Made by a program: the position numbers and the translations under genes. Source: Nicotiana tabacum (lineage: Eukaryota > Streptophyta > Magnoliopsida > Solanales > Solanaceae). From it: a DNA stretch of 64,000 bases. The DNA is taken from NCBI RefSeq assembly GCF_000715075.1, contig NC_134102.1, positions 100,896,266 through 100,960,265 of the forward strand, in the 5' to 3' direction. Shown piece after piece: positions 1 through 11,084 of the stretch (positions within the stretch are counted from its first letter, which is position 1; each line of letters starts with the position of its first letter). The notes beneath the pieces were generated by a model. The model did no database searches, had not been told where the DNA came from, and saw nothing but the letters and a program-made list of their open reading frames with translations.

Positions 1-1057
1 CATTAAGGAGATAATACGACTTCATGGTGTCCCTATATCTATTGTCTCATATAGAGGCGCTCAGTTTACAGCTAATTTTTGGAGGTCCTTCCAAAAAGGA
101 TTGGGGACTCAAGTAAGTCTTAGTATAGCATTTCATCCCCAGGCAGATGGTTAGGTGGAGCGTACTATTCAGACACTAGAGGATATGCTACGCGCTTGTG
201 TGCTGGACTTCACAGGTAGCTGGGATGATCATCTTCCACTTATTGAGTTCACATATGATAATAGCTATCATTCAAGCATCTAGGTGGCTCCATATGAAGC
301 ACTTTATGGACGGAAGTGTAGGTCACCTAACGGATGGTTTGAGGTTGGGGAAAATAAGTTAGTAGGACCAGATTTGGTACAGCAGGCACTTGAGAAGATT
401 AATCTTATACATGAAAATCTATTAGCAGCTCAGAGTTGTCAGAAGTCATATGCAGATAATCGACGATGAGACTTGGAGTTTCAGGTAGATGACTGGGTAT
501 TCCTAAAGGTATCACCGATGAAAGGCATTATGAGATTAGGTAAGAAATAATAGCTTAGCCCTCGATACATTGGACCTTATAAGATCATATGCAGAGTAGG
601 CCAGGTAGCATATGAGTTAGACTTGCCTTCCAACTTGGAGTCCGTACATCCAATTTTTCACGTGTCTATGCTCCGCAAGTGTATTGAAGATCCTTCTAGA
701 GTCATTCCAGTTGATGATGTTCAGGTCACAGAGAAGCTATCATATGAGGAAGCTCCCATTGCTATACTAGATAGACAAGTTCGGAGATTGAGAACTAAGG
801 ACGTAGCTTCAGTTAAAGTACTTTGGAGGAACAAGAATATGGAGGAGATGACTTGGGAAGCTGAAGAAGACATGAAGTCTAGGTATCCTCACTTATTTCC
901 ACTTCCAGAGGAGGATCAGACTGAGATATCACAACCTTTAGGTACTTATATGATACTTGATTCTTATGTTAGTTATTGTCATTGGTCATGTGAGGCCATT
1001 GGTGTTATTGATGATTGCAGACCTGTGTGGCTTTGTGTTGTTGTGTTTTCTATCTAA
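1..1057 (+). pseudogene. Ty3/gypsy chromovirus pol, 3' end (integrase core to chromodomain)
   Basis: C-terminal part of a retrotransposon polyprotein entering from the left edge. Positions 1-280 read as the end of the integrase catalytic core (GVPISI-like block, then the HPQADG motif followed by a TAG where Gln is usual). Positions 284-469 and 623-1057 hold the GPY/F-like region with the HPIFHVSML motif and a chromodomain (about 735-895: YEE, ILDRQVR, VLWRN, TWEAEEDM, YPHLFP). In the family, integrase inserts the cDNA and the chromodomain directs it to heterochromatin. Stops near 151, 282, 467 and 547 make it non-functional. Tekay/Del-type by similarity to the two fuller copies in this window. 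It belongs with the LTR starting at 1160. Confidence 0.85.
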
Positions 1058-1159
1058 TAGGTTGGTAGTATTACCGTTATATAGGAGACTCTACCAAAAC
1101 TTTCTATAGATCTCTGAGAGTTTAACATTCAAGGATGAATGTTTATAAGGGGGGAAGAT
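1058..1159 (+). other. 3' untranslated stretch and polypurine tract of the outer Tekay-type element
   Basis: Short non-coding stretch between the chromodomain and the LTR. A purine run (ataaggggggaaga, about 1146-1159) directly precedes the LTR start TGTTACACCC. This is where plus-strand DNA synthesis is primed in LTR retrotransposons. Confidence 0.7.
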
Positions 1160-1173
1160 TGTTACACCCTGTG

Positions 1174-1181
1174 CATCCCAA
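1174..1181. repeat. hAT target site duplication, left copy
   Basis: catcccaa at 1174-1181 is repeated exactly at 17219-17226. Eight bases is the length produced by hAT transposases. Confidence 0.95.
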
Positions 1182-1348
1182 CAGAGGCGGATCCAGGAAT
1201 TTAACTTTATGGGTTTAAGATTTAAAATTCTAGGACAAACCTCAAGATACTATACAATAATAACTGAACCATGTACAAGTGTTCATATTCAATATATTTA
1301 AAAAGTACCAAACCACTAAACATAACATATATTCAGTAAATATCACCA

Positions 1349-2712
1349 TTAAAATTGTGCCCGACGACTTGTCTTGTTTTGAAAATGATCAATGATCGCA
1401 TCATTAGGTATACTTTCAAATACTTCATCTTTTATATAACAAACTAAATAGTCATTTATAAACTCATCACCAATTCTGCTCCGCAAGTCATTTTTGATGT
1501 ATTTCATTGAAGAAAAAGCTCTTTTTACCGTTGCAGTAGCGATAAACAATATCAAACTCAACTTCACAAGCAAATAAACAAGTCCCTAAGTCTTGTGCAG
1601 CTCTATTTCAACTAGTATTTCTGAAAGATCTCCAAGCCCTTTCAAGTTAGACAAATCACGGTCTTCTCTTACATAAAGAATATAATTGTCAAGCTATTAG
1701 TTAAGATCTTCAAGCTTGGAAATACTATACTCATGAGGATAAAGTTTAGCAAGCTTCATAATTCTTTCTTTATCATAATTTGTAAAAGAATTATCCGGAC
1801 TCAAACTAGCCATACCAAGAAGTAGATCACTATTCAATGCATCAAAATGGCTATTAAGTTCTGAAAGCTGCAAATCAATGACAGCATTAAAAATATCTAC
1901 ATGCAAATGAAGAGAGTATATCACACTTGAACTCCTACACTTTGACTTTCCAAGATAATATTTCTTATCCATTTCAGGGATCATAATACCATATTTGGCA
2001 CAAAAATGATGAGGCATCGGCTATCAAAGATTCCCATTTAGACTCTCTCATTAATTGCAATTGGCTCTTGGCGAAACCAACGAGCTTCACAACATTTACA
2101 ATATTCTGATATTTTCTTTACAAAACGATATTCAAATCATTTTGTAATTGCTAATACTTTTAACATCAAATGCAATAAATGCACAAACTCAAAATATCTT
2201 ATGTCATTCACTAGACTTTTTGCCATTGATCTCTCAAGATAATTTGCACCTTCACTTGCAAGAACTTCAAGAACATGAATAATTGACGAGAATAATACAA
2301 TAAAGTTATACACTGTCTTAAAATTATATCCCCAACGGGTATCTCCTGGCCTTTGAAGTCCAAGTTCTTGATTTTGTCTACTTCTCGTATCAACTTCACC
2401 AAGCATAAGCAATTCCTCTAGTTTTTGTGCTTGATCCTCTCGGAGCATCTACCTGCGCTTAAAAGAACTTCCAATAGTATTCAAGACATTAGAAACAATA
2501 TCAAAAAATTGATCCACATCATAATGTTTCTTTGCAACAGCTACAAGAGTCAATTGCAATTGATGAACAAAGCAATGTACGCAATAAGCTAAAAGAGTAT
2601 CTTTCAAGATTAACGTCTTAAGCCCATTGATTTCTCCTTGCATATTACTAGCTCCATCATAACCTTGTCCCCATATTTGTGATCAACTTAATGAATGCTC
2701 TAAAATTAAAGA
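1349..2712 (-). pseudogene. hAT transposase, C-terminal half (DDE region to dimerisation domain), broken
   Basis: Minus-strand remains of a zinc-finger MYM-type-1-like hAT transposase. From N to C terminus: 2712-2643 carries the GQGYDGASNMQGE block. Positions 2643-2449 hold a CVHCFVHQLQL motif, 2448-2137 hold RPGDTRWG, 2017-1697 hold an intermediate helical part, and 1573-1349 hold the C-terminal dimerisation region (TATVKRAFSSMK, LRSRIGD). In the family this enzyme cuts and rejoins the transposon ends. Several stops and frame changes separate the blocks. The N-terminal part lies about 12.4 kb away at 15142-16237 because of the nested LINE and Tekay elements. Confidence 0.85.
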
Positions 2713-2803
2713 ATTTTTTATTTTTTTTATTTTTATATAAAGCTTTCCCAGCATGAGTCTGGGCTATGATATATTGATGCATTACAAAATGAGGGGGTCT
2801 AAG
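2713..2803 (-). mobile_element. LINE fragment, 3' tail with poly(A)
   Basis: A T-rich run on the plus strand (about 2713-2736) is the poly(A) tail of a minus-strand LINE, directly against hAT transposase coding sequence. The rest of the LINE continues at 14099 beyond the Tekay insertion. Only 4 bases (attc) are shared between the two LINE ends, so a normal 7-20 bp target duplication is not evident. Confidence 0.7.
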
Positions 2804-3469
2804 TGTGATGACCCAAAATATTATCTTTAAATTTAATAAGTAATTATGTGTTCTAAGACCTTAAAAAGTACCATTTATCATTCCTCAACTTGCGTGCGCA
2901 GTCCGTAAAATTTTTCCAAAAGTTTTCATGTGAAAAACGGATTAAAAAGTGAAATAGAGCTTTAAAACTCAACTGAGTTGACTTTGCTCAACATTTTTAG
3001 CAAATGGACCCGGATCAGTATTTTAACAGTTCCGGTAGTTCCGTATCATGATTTGGGACTTGAGCGTATGCCCGAAATTTAATTTGGAGGTCCCTAGCTC
3101 AAGTTATGACCATTTAACGGAACTAGCAATTTAAAGGCTAAAGATTCCAAGTTTGACCACGGGGTTGACTTTTGGATATCGGAGCCGGAATCTGATTATG
3201 GAAATTTGAACAGATCCATTATGTCATTTATGATTTGTGTGCCTAATTTGAAGTCATTCCGGATACATTTAATATGTTTTGGCATGAGGTTTGCAAATTG
3301 AAAAGTTTAAAACTCAAAGTCCGTATCGAGGTGTGAATTATAATTTCGATGTTATTTGATATGATTTGAGACCCCGAGTAAGTCTGCATTATGTTACGGG
3401 ACTTGTTGGGATATTTGGATAAGGTCTCGAGGGATTCGGGTGAGTTTCGGACGAAATTCGGATTGTTTA

Positions 3470-3852
3470 GAGCATGTTGAAAGCAGCAGGTTCTTGGCAG
3501 AACCTGGTGTAATCGCACCTGCGCAATGGTGATCGCAGGTGCGCAATTGCATCTGCGAGAAGCTGGTCTCTTCTGCGACCAGGGCACTGGCCAGTTGCAT
3601 CGCTTCTGCGGAGAAATGAGGCGCAAATGCGCGACCGCTTCTGCGAAGGCTGAATCGCTTCTACGGAAGAGACCGCTTTTGCGGTCGTTTGGTCGCTTCT
3701 GCGACGTCGCAGGTGCGATAGAAATGTCCGAAGATGCGGAACCTCGCCTGGAAGCCCTACTTCGAAAATGCGAGATTTTTCTCGCAAATGCGTGGCCGCA
3801 TGTGCGAAAATATAGCCCGCAGATGTGAAAATACTGGGCAGAACATATAAAA
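3470..3852 (+). promoter_or_regulatory. CG-rich degenerate repeat block and TATA box in the 5' LTR
   Basis: Within an otherwise AT-rich LTR, about 3480-3835 is packed with variants of cgcttctgcg and cgcaaatgcg. A TATA box (TATAAAA, 3846-3852) follows at once. In the 3' LTR the same block lies at 11762-12120, but its TATA is changed to CATAAAA (12128-12134). Position just before the TATA suggests a U3 enhancer-like region; function is inferred only. Confidence 0.5.
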
Positions 3853-4814
3853 TCGGGTCTTAGCCATTTTTACTCATTTTTGAGTTTCAAGTCTCGATTT
3901 GGGCGATTTCAAGGGGGATTTTCACGACTTTGAATTGGGTAAGTGTTCTTTAACCAAAAGTGATTATATTTCACAAATTCATGTCTATATTCATCATTTA
4001 TTTCAGATTTAGTTGGAAGAAATTGGACTTTTTATAAAATCTTTCAAAAATGAAAAGTTAAGATTTGAAGATCCATTTGATATCGGAATTGGATAATTTT
4101 TGCATGGTTGAACTCGTATCAGAACGGGTGTTCGGATTTTGTGAGTTTTTCCGGGATTTGAGACATGGGTCCCACTGTCAAATATTTAAATGAATTTCGG
4201 ATTTTAATCCGGAAAATTAGTAAACTTCATATGGAATTAATTCCTATGATTAGTATTGAATATATCGAATTGTTTGTAAATAGATTTGAAGCTTTCGGAG
4301 TCAAAATTAAAAGAAAAAGTTGTGGTTGAATAATTGATTGGAATTTACAAAGTGAGGTAAGTGTCGTGGTTAACCTTGATTTGAGGGAATAGAGCCCTTA
4401 AATTATTTGTTATCTGAAATGCATGTGAACGACGTATAGGCGAGGTGACGAGTGTCTATACGTTGTGAAATTTATTGGTTGCCTGCTTACTTGAAAAATC
4501 ACAAATTATTTTAAACCATAAATTAATTGTTATAATAATTGTTTCTCTCCTATTCTTTGTCAAATATTAATTCTTAAATTCCTGTAATAATTGCTACATG
4601 CTTATTTGAATTATGTGCACTAATTGCTACCTGACATTTAGCATATTAAATATTAAACTGTCTATTTTCTCCCTGATTTCCAAAATAAATTGCTATTGCC
4701 ATTGTTTGTTCATAAATAAATTATAATTATTGTGTGCCTTGATGTTTAATAGTTTTCATTGGACGTGGTATTTATTGGAGTAATTTTTATTCACATTATG
4801 AGCTGTTTAAAGTT

Positions 4815-5005
4815 ATATATATTGGGGAAATGGGTTGCACGCCGCAACGAAAATGAAAGTAAATATATCAATATTGGGGGATCGGATTGCACGCCGCAAT
4901 AGACTTATTTAAAAGTCAATATTGGGGGATCGGATTGCACGCCGCAATAGACTTATTTAAAAGTTAATATTGGGGGATCGGATTGCACGCCGCAACAGAC
5001 TTATT
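4815..5005 (+). repeat. 47-bp minisatellite in the Tekay-1 5' LTR
   Basis: Tandem units of about 47 bp, each containing gggatcggattgcacgccgc and agacttatttaaaagt. There are about three full units plus diverged edges. The 3' LTR has one more full unit at 13100-13350, and related units (gagcgggttgcacgctgcaa) flank both arrays. Confidence 0.85.
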
Positions 5006-5815
5006 TAAAAGTCTATATATACTTGATTGAAATAAATATATAACAGAATTGATGGAAATGAAAATATATACTTGATTGAAATAAATATATGATAGACTTG
5101 ATTAAAAGGAATATATATATTGGGAGAGCGGGTTACACGCTGCAACAGAATAAAATGTGAATATATTGTGAGAGCGGGTTGCACGCTGCAACAGAATTGG
5201 TTGAAATGATAATGGATTATGACTGCTGAGTTGGCTTCAATTATTATAAATGAGTTACCTGTTTTATTTATATTATTTGTTGTTGTCATTAATATTGCGT
5301 ACAGGTTAATGTAAGTGAACCGCCTTAGCCTCGTCACTACTTCGTCGAGGTTAGGCTCAGCACTTACCAGTACATGGGGTCGGTTGTACTGATACTACAC
5401 TCTGCACTTCTTGTGCAGATTTTGGAGTTGGTCCTAGCGGCGTACCATAGACTTGCTCGGCTTTCAGCTACTCGGAGGAGACTTGAGGTATAACTGTATG
5501 GCGTCCGCAGTTCTGAAGTCCCCGTCTATTTTACTTTAGTTGTGTGTTTATTTCCAGACAGCTTTATTTTATTCAGACCATTATTCTAGAAGCTCGTGCA
5601 CTTGTAACACCAATTCTGGGATAGTATTTAGACACCGTTGTTTTTATGGATTATTCACTATATTTCAAACTTTGCTTCCGCATTTGTTTCCTTGTTATTA
5701 ATAAATTTAAAATTATTTTAAAAATAGATAATATTATTCTAACGTTGGCTTGCCTAGAAAGTGAAATATTAGACGCCATCACGGTCCGAAGGTGGGAATT
5801 TCGGGTCGTGACAGT

Positions 5816-5833
5816 TGGTATCAGAATAGTAGG
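5816..5833 (+). other. Primer binding site of Tekay-1
   Basis: TGGTATCAGA begins 2 bases after the 5' LTR end and matches the complement of the 3' end of initiator tRNA-Met, the usual primer for plant chromoviruses. The following bases (atag) depart from the GC expected after it, consistent with decay. Confidence 0.75.
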
Positions 5834-6014
5834 TTACATAGGTCTCACGAGTCACGAGCAAGCTTAGTAGAGTCTGAAGGATCGGTACGGAGACGTCTGT
5901 ACTTATCTCTCAGAGGCTATGAAGTTTAGGAACAATATCACTTCTTTCTTATTCTGTCGTGCGAATTAATTCTATCATCGATGATTGGACCATTCTACTC
6001 TTAATCTCTCGCAG

Positions 6015-8270
6015 ATGGTGAGAACACGTAATACCTCTACCGATAGACAGGGACCAGAACCCCCGGTGGCAACTATGGCTAGGGGTAGAGGTCGAGGTCG
6101 AGGTCATGCTAGAGGTCGAGGCAGAGGCCGAGGTAGAGCTCGGTCTGGAGCTTGAGCAGCTGCTCTTGTTGTAGAACCGCAGGTGGACCTTTAGGAGGAG
6201 GCTCCAGTTCAGAATGTACCAGTTGGACCAGTTCAGGTCCCGGAAGGATTCATAGCCACTCCAGTACTTCAGGATGCTCTAGTCCGTTTGGTAAGTCTTA
6301 TGGAGGGCGTGGCCCAGAATGGTACATTTCCAGTGGCACCAGCCATCTCACAGGCTAGGGGAGGAGCACAAACTCCCACTACTCTCGCTCCGGAGCAGAT
6401 GGCTCCCCATAATCAGGCTCCAGCAGCCCCGCCAGTTGGAGTAGTTCAGCAAGTTGTTGCGGCACAGATCGGTGATAGGCCTGCCATGTCTTTTGAGGCC
6501 TTAGTGAGACTGGATAAGTTTACCAAGCTCTTTTCAGTTCACTTCAGTGGTACACCTTCTGAGGACCCACAGGATTATCTTGAACGTTGCCATGAGGTGC
6601 TGTGGAACATGGGTATAGTTGAGACCAATGGGGTCGATTTTGCTGTATTTTAGATGACGGGTTCTGCCAAGAGGTGGTGGAGAGATTATACTTTGACCCG
6701 ACCAGTCGGATCGCATGCACTTACCTGGGAGCAGTTCTCTCAGCTATTTCTGGAAAAGTTCCTCCCTATTACACTGAGAGAGAAATTCTGCAAGCAATTT
6801 GAGCATCTACAGTAGGGCAGTATGACTATTACTCAGTATGAGTCCCGTTTTGTGGATTTGGCTCGTCATGCTCTTCTTTTACTACCTATGGAGGGAGAGA
6901 GAGTGAGGAGGTTTATTGAGGGACTCACTCACCCTATCAGACTTCAGATGGCCAAAGAGACCGGAAGTAAAATTTCTTTTCAGGCGACTGCTAATGTCGC
7001 AAGGAGGATCGAGATGGTTCTTGCATAGGAGAGAGGGTAGAGGTCCGATAAGAGGCCTCGTCAGTTCGGTGGTTTTAGTGGTGCCTTGTCTGGAGGCAGA
7101 GGTAATTTTGGTAGGGGTCATCCTCCCAGATCGTTTCATTCATCACTTCATGTATCTCCCGGTACTTCAGGGAGTCACGATCCTATTATGCCTTACTCTG
7201 GGCAGCCAGTATTCAGTGCACATTCAGCTCCTATCAGTGCATCACCACTCCAGAGTTACTACAGCGGTTATCCGGCCTATTTGGATCAGCTTCAGCTTCA
7301 GCAGCCACGGCATCAGGATGGGTGTTATGAGTGTGGGAACATTGGTCATATCAGGAGGTATTGCCCTAGATTGGCGAGTAACAGATATCGGCAAGATTCT
7401 CGTGCCATCATATCGGCGCTGGTTACTTCACCGCCTACTCATCCAGCTAGAGGTAGGGGTCAGACAGCTAGAGGTGGAGGTTAGGCCATTAGAGGTGGAG
7501 GTCAGACCGTTAGAGGTAGAGGCCAGCCAGCTAGAGGTCGTCCCAGAAACGCAGTTCAGAGTGGTAGGGCCCAGCCTCGATTTTATGCTTTTCTAGCTAG
7601 GCCTGAGGCTGAGTCATCTGATGTTGTGATCACAGGTATTATTACAATTTGCCATAGAGATGCTTCAGTTCTATTTGATCCAGGATCTACTTATTCCTAT
7701 GTGTCCTCCTATTTTGCTTCATATTTGGTTGTGCCTTGTGATTCTCTGAGTGCTTACGTGTGTGTATGTACACCGGTGGGAGACTCTGTTGTAGTAGATC
7801 ATGTCTATCGTTCGTGTGTGATTACTATTGGTAATCTTGAGACTAGTGTGGATCTTCTACTTCTTGATATGGTAGATTTTGATGTCATCTTGGGTATGGA
7901 TTGGTTGTCACCTTATCATGCTATATTGGATTGTCATGCAAAGACAATGACCCTAGTTATGCCGGGGTTACCTCGGTTAGAGTGGAAAGGAACTCCTGGT
8001 CATTCTGCTAGCAAGGTTATTTCTTATATGAAAGCTCGATGTATGGTAGAGAAAGGGTGTCTAGCCTATTTGACTTATATTTGCGATCCCAATGTGGATG
8101 CTCCTTCTATGGACTCAGTACCAGTTGTTCGTGAATTTTCAGAAGTATTTCCTGCAGATTTAACGGGAATGCCACCCGAAAAAGATATTGACTTCTTTAT
8201 TGATTTGGCTCCGGGCACTCAGCTCATTTCTTTTCCACCATACCGTATGGCCCCGCCGGAGTTGAAATAA
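6015..8270 (+). pseudogene. Tekay-1 gag and protease, broken by stops
   Basis: One reading frame can be followed from the ATG at 6015 (MVRTRN start, Gly/Arg-rich stretch) to 8270, interrupted by several in-frame stops (near 6152, 6654, 6813, 7026, 7038, 7483). Gag homology runs over about 6480-7028 (FSGTPSEDPQDYLERC, QYESRFVDLARHA). A CCHC zinc knuckle (CYECGNIGHIRRYC) is at about 7324-7365. The aspartic protease is at about 7660-7930, with active-site DPGSTYSYV (usual form D-S/T-G, here DPG) and the VDFDVILGMDWL block. Gag packages RNA and protease cuts the polyprotein. The stops near 6813 and 8268 recur in Tekay-2. Confidence 0.88.
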
Positions 8271-11034
8271 TTGAAAGAGTAGTTACAAGACTTGCTTGAT
8301 CAGGGATTCATTAGACCCAGTAGTCTCGCCCTGGGGTGCACCAGTATTATTTGTAAAGAAGAAAGATAGATCTATGTGGATGTGTATAGATTATCAACAG
8401 GAACAAAGCCACTATCAAAAACAAATATCTGCTGCCAAGAATTGATGATTTATTTGATCAGCTTCAGGGTGACAAGGTATTTTCGAAGATCAATTTGAGG
8501 TCTGGTTACCATCAGTTGAAGATTAGTGCATCTTATGTCTCTAAAACAGCTTTTCAAACTCGGTATGGGCATTACGAATTCCTAGTGATGTCATTTGGGT
8601 TGACAAATGCCCCAGCAGCATTTATGGATTTGATGAATAGGGTGTTCAAGCCTTATTTGGATTCTTTTGTGGTTGTATTCATTGATGATATCTTGATTTA
8701 CTCCAGCAGTCGAGAGGAACATGAGCAGCATCTTTAAAGTGTGCTTCACACCTTGAAGAATAATCAATTATATGCCAAGTTTTCAAAATGTGAGTTTTGG
8801 TTAGACTCAGTTGCCTTTTTGGGGCATGTTGTATCGGCAGAAGGCATAAAGGTGGATCCTAAGAAGATTGAGGTTGTTCAGAATTGGCCTAGACCTACTT
8901 CAGTTACAGAGATCCGGAGTTTCCTGGGTTTAGCAGGTTATTATCGTCGGTTCGTGGAAGGATTTTCATCTATAGCAAGCCCATTGACCAGATTGACCCA
9001 GAAAGGTGTCCCATTCAGATGGTCAGACGAGTGTGAGTTGAGCTTTCAGAAACTCAAGACCGCTTTGACTACGGCGCCAGTGTTGGTATTACCCACAGGT
9101 TCAGGATCGTATACGGTATATTGTGATGCATCTCACATTGGGCTTGGTGCAGTATTAATGAAAGATGTCAAGGTAATTGCATATGCGTCGCGACAGTTGA
9201 AAGTTCACGAGAAGAATTATCCTGTTCATGACTTAGAATTGGCAGCCATTGTTCATGCGCTGAAGATTTGGAGGCATTACCTTTACGGTGTCTCGTGTGA
9301 GATATTTACTAATCATCGTAGCCTTCAGTATCTGTTCAAACAAAAGGATCTTAATTTGAGGCAGAGAAGATGGTAGGAGTTGTTGAAAGACTATGATATC
9401 ACCATTTTGTATTACCCCGGAAAGGCCAATGTGGTGGGCGATGCTTTGAGTAGAAAAGCTATGAGTATGGGCAATATTGCGTATATTCTGGTTGGTGAGA
9501 GGCCATTAGCTGCAGATGTTTAGACTTTGGCTAATCAGTTCATGAGGTTAGATGTTTCAGAACCCAGTCGGGTTCTAGCTTGCACAGTCACTCGGTCTTC
9601 TTTATATGAGCGCATCAGAGAGAGGCAGTATGATGATCCTCATTTACTTGTCCTTAAGGACACGGTGCGGCACGGTGATGACAAACAAGTTGTTATGGGG
9701 GAAGATGGAGTTCTGTGAATGCAGCGTCGTATTTGTGTGCCTAATGTAGATGGGCTTCATGAATTAATTCTTGAAGAAGCACACAGTTCCAGGTATTCTA
9801 TTCATCCAGGTACCGCCAAAATATGTCAAGATTTGCGGCAACATTATTGGTGGAGGAGAATGAAAAAGGATATAGTTACATATGTAGCTCGGTGTCTGAA
9901 TTGTCAGCAAGTTAAGTACGAGCATCAGATACCTGGTGGTCTGCTTCAAAAGTTAGAAATTCCTGAGTAGAAGTGGGAGCGTATCACTATGGATGTTGTT
10001 GTTGGGCTCCCACGGACTAAGAGAAAATTTGACGCAGTTTGGGTCATTGTGGACAGGTTGACCAAGTCAGCACATTTTATTCCAGTGGCAGTTACCTATT
10101 CTTTAGAGAGGTTAGCTGAAATTTACATTCGTGAGATTATCCGCCTTCACGGTGTGCCCGTGTCTATTATTTCATATCGAGCAACGCAGTTTACCTCACA
10201 TTTCTGGAAGGCTGTACAGCATGAGTTAGGCACGCGGGTGGAGTTGAGTACAACATTTCATCCACAGACAGACGGATAGTCAGAGCGCACTACTCAAATA
10301 TTGGAAGATATGCTCTGCGCTTGTGTTATAGACTTTGGAGGTTCTTGGGATCATTTCTTGCCACTTGAAAGTTTGCTTATAATAATAGCTACCAGTCGAG
10401 CATTCAGATGGCTCCATATGTGGCATTATACGGAAGGCGATGCCGATCGCCAGTTGGTTGGTTTGAACCGGGAGAGGCTCGATTGTTGGGTATCGATTTG
10501 GTACAGGATGCCTTGGATAAAGTCAAGATTATTCAGGATCGACTTCGCACAGCTCAGTCTATGCAAATGAGTTATGCCGACCGTAAAGTTAGTGATATTG
10601 CATTCATGGTTGGAGAAAGAATATTTCTCCGGGTTTCACCTATGAAAGGTGTAATGAGGTTCGGAAAGAAGGGCAAGTTGAGCCCTAGGTATATCGGACC
10701 CTTTGAAATTCTTGAAAGGGTGGGTGAAGTAGCCTACAGGCTTGCATTACCACCTAGTTTATCAGCGGTTCATCCGGTGTTCCATGTGTCTATGCTCCGA
10801 AAATATCATGGTGATCCGTCCCATGTGTTAGATTTCAGCTCAGTCCAATTGGACAAAGATTTGACTTACGAGGAGGAGCTAGTGGCTATTATAGCCCGGC
10901 AGGTCTGATAGTTGAGGAATAAGAGTTATCCTTCAATTCGGGTGCAATGGAGAGGTCGGCCGGTAGAGGCATCTACCTGGGAGTCCGAATCGGACATGTG
11001 GAGTAAATATACACACCTTTTCTCCAGCTCAGGC
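8271..11034 (+). pseudogene. Tekay-1 pol: RT, RNase H, integrase, chromodomain, broken
   Basis: RT spans about 8300-8990 with the YHQLKI block, the [10 protein letters not shown] motif and an intact catalytic FIDD (about 8678-8690). RNase H is at about 9085-9450 ([32 protein letters not shown]). The integrase zinc-binding HHCC domain is at about 9780-9910 (HSSRYSIHPG, CLNCQQ), its core at 9989-10300, and GPY/F with HPVFHVSMLRKYH at 10640-10810. A chromodomain follows at about 10870-11025 (VQWRGRPVEASTWE). A frameshift lies between 8270 and 8495 and another near 10360. Stops near 8738, 9374, 9521, 9718, 9968, 10278 and 10907 end the fragments. Product would copy RNA and integrate cDNA; this copy cannot. 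Confidence 0.88.
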
Positions 11035-11070
11035 ACTTTTTCTAACTCCGTTCGAGGACGAACGTTTGTT

Positions 11071-11084
11071 TTAGAGGTGGAGAA
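11071..11084 (+). other. Polypurine tract of Tekay-1
   Basis: ttagaggtggagaa immediately precedes the 3' LTR start TGTGATGACC, as expected for the plus-strand primer. Confidence 0.7.

Larger units (their letters stand above)
2804..5813 (+). repeat. 5' LTR of Tekay-1
   Basis: 3010 bp from TGTGATGACCC to TCGTGACA. Collinear with the 3' LTR (11085-14098, 3014 bp), differing by scattered point changes and copy number of an internal minisatellite. It contains a CG-rich block directly upstream of a TATA box (TATAAAA at 3846-3852), probably the promoter that starts the genomic RNA. Confidence 0.93.

Noticed and set aside
3243..3828. Overlapping open frames on both strands in the Tekay-1 LTR (also 11633-12077)
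   Set aside because: Caused by the CG-rich degenerate repeat; present in both LTRs and not protein-like.
6916..7596. 226-codon open frame in Tekay-1
   Set aside because: Out of frame with gag and protease motifs, so it is a shadow of the real gag frame.
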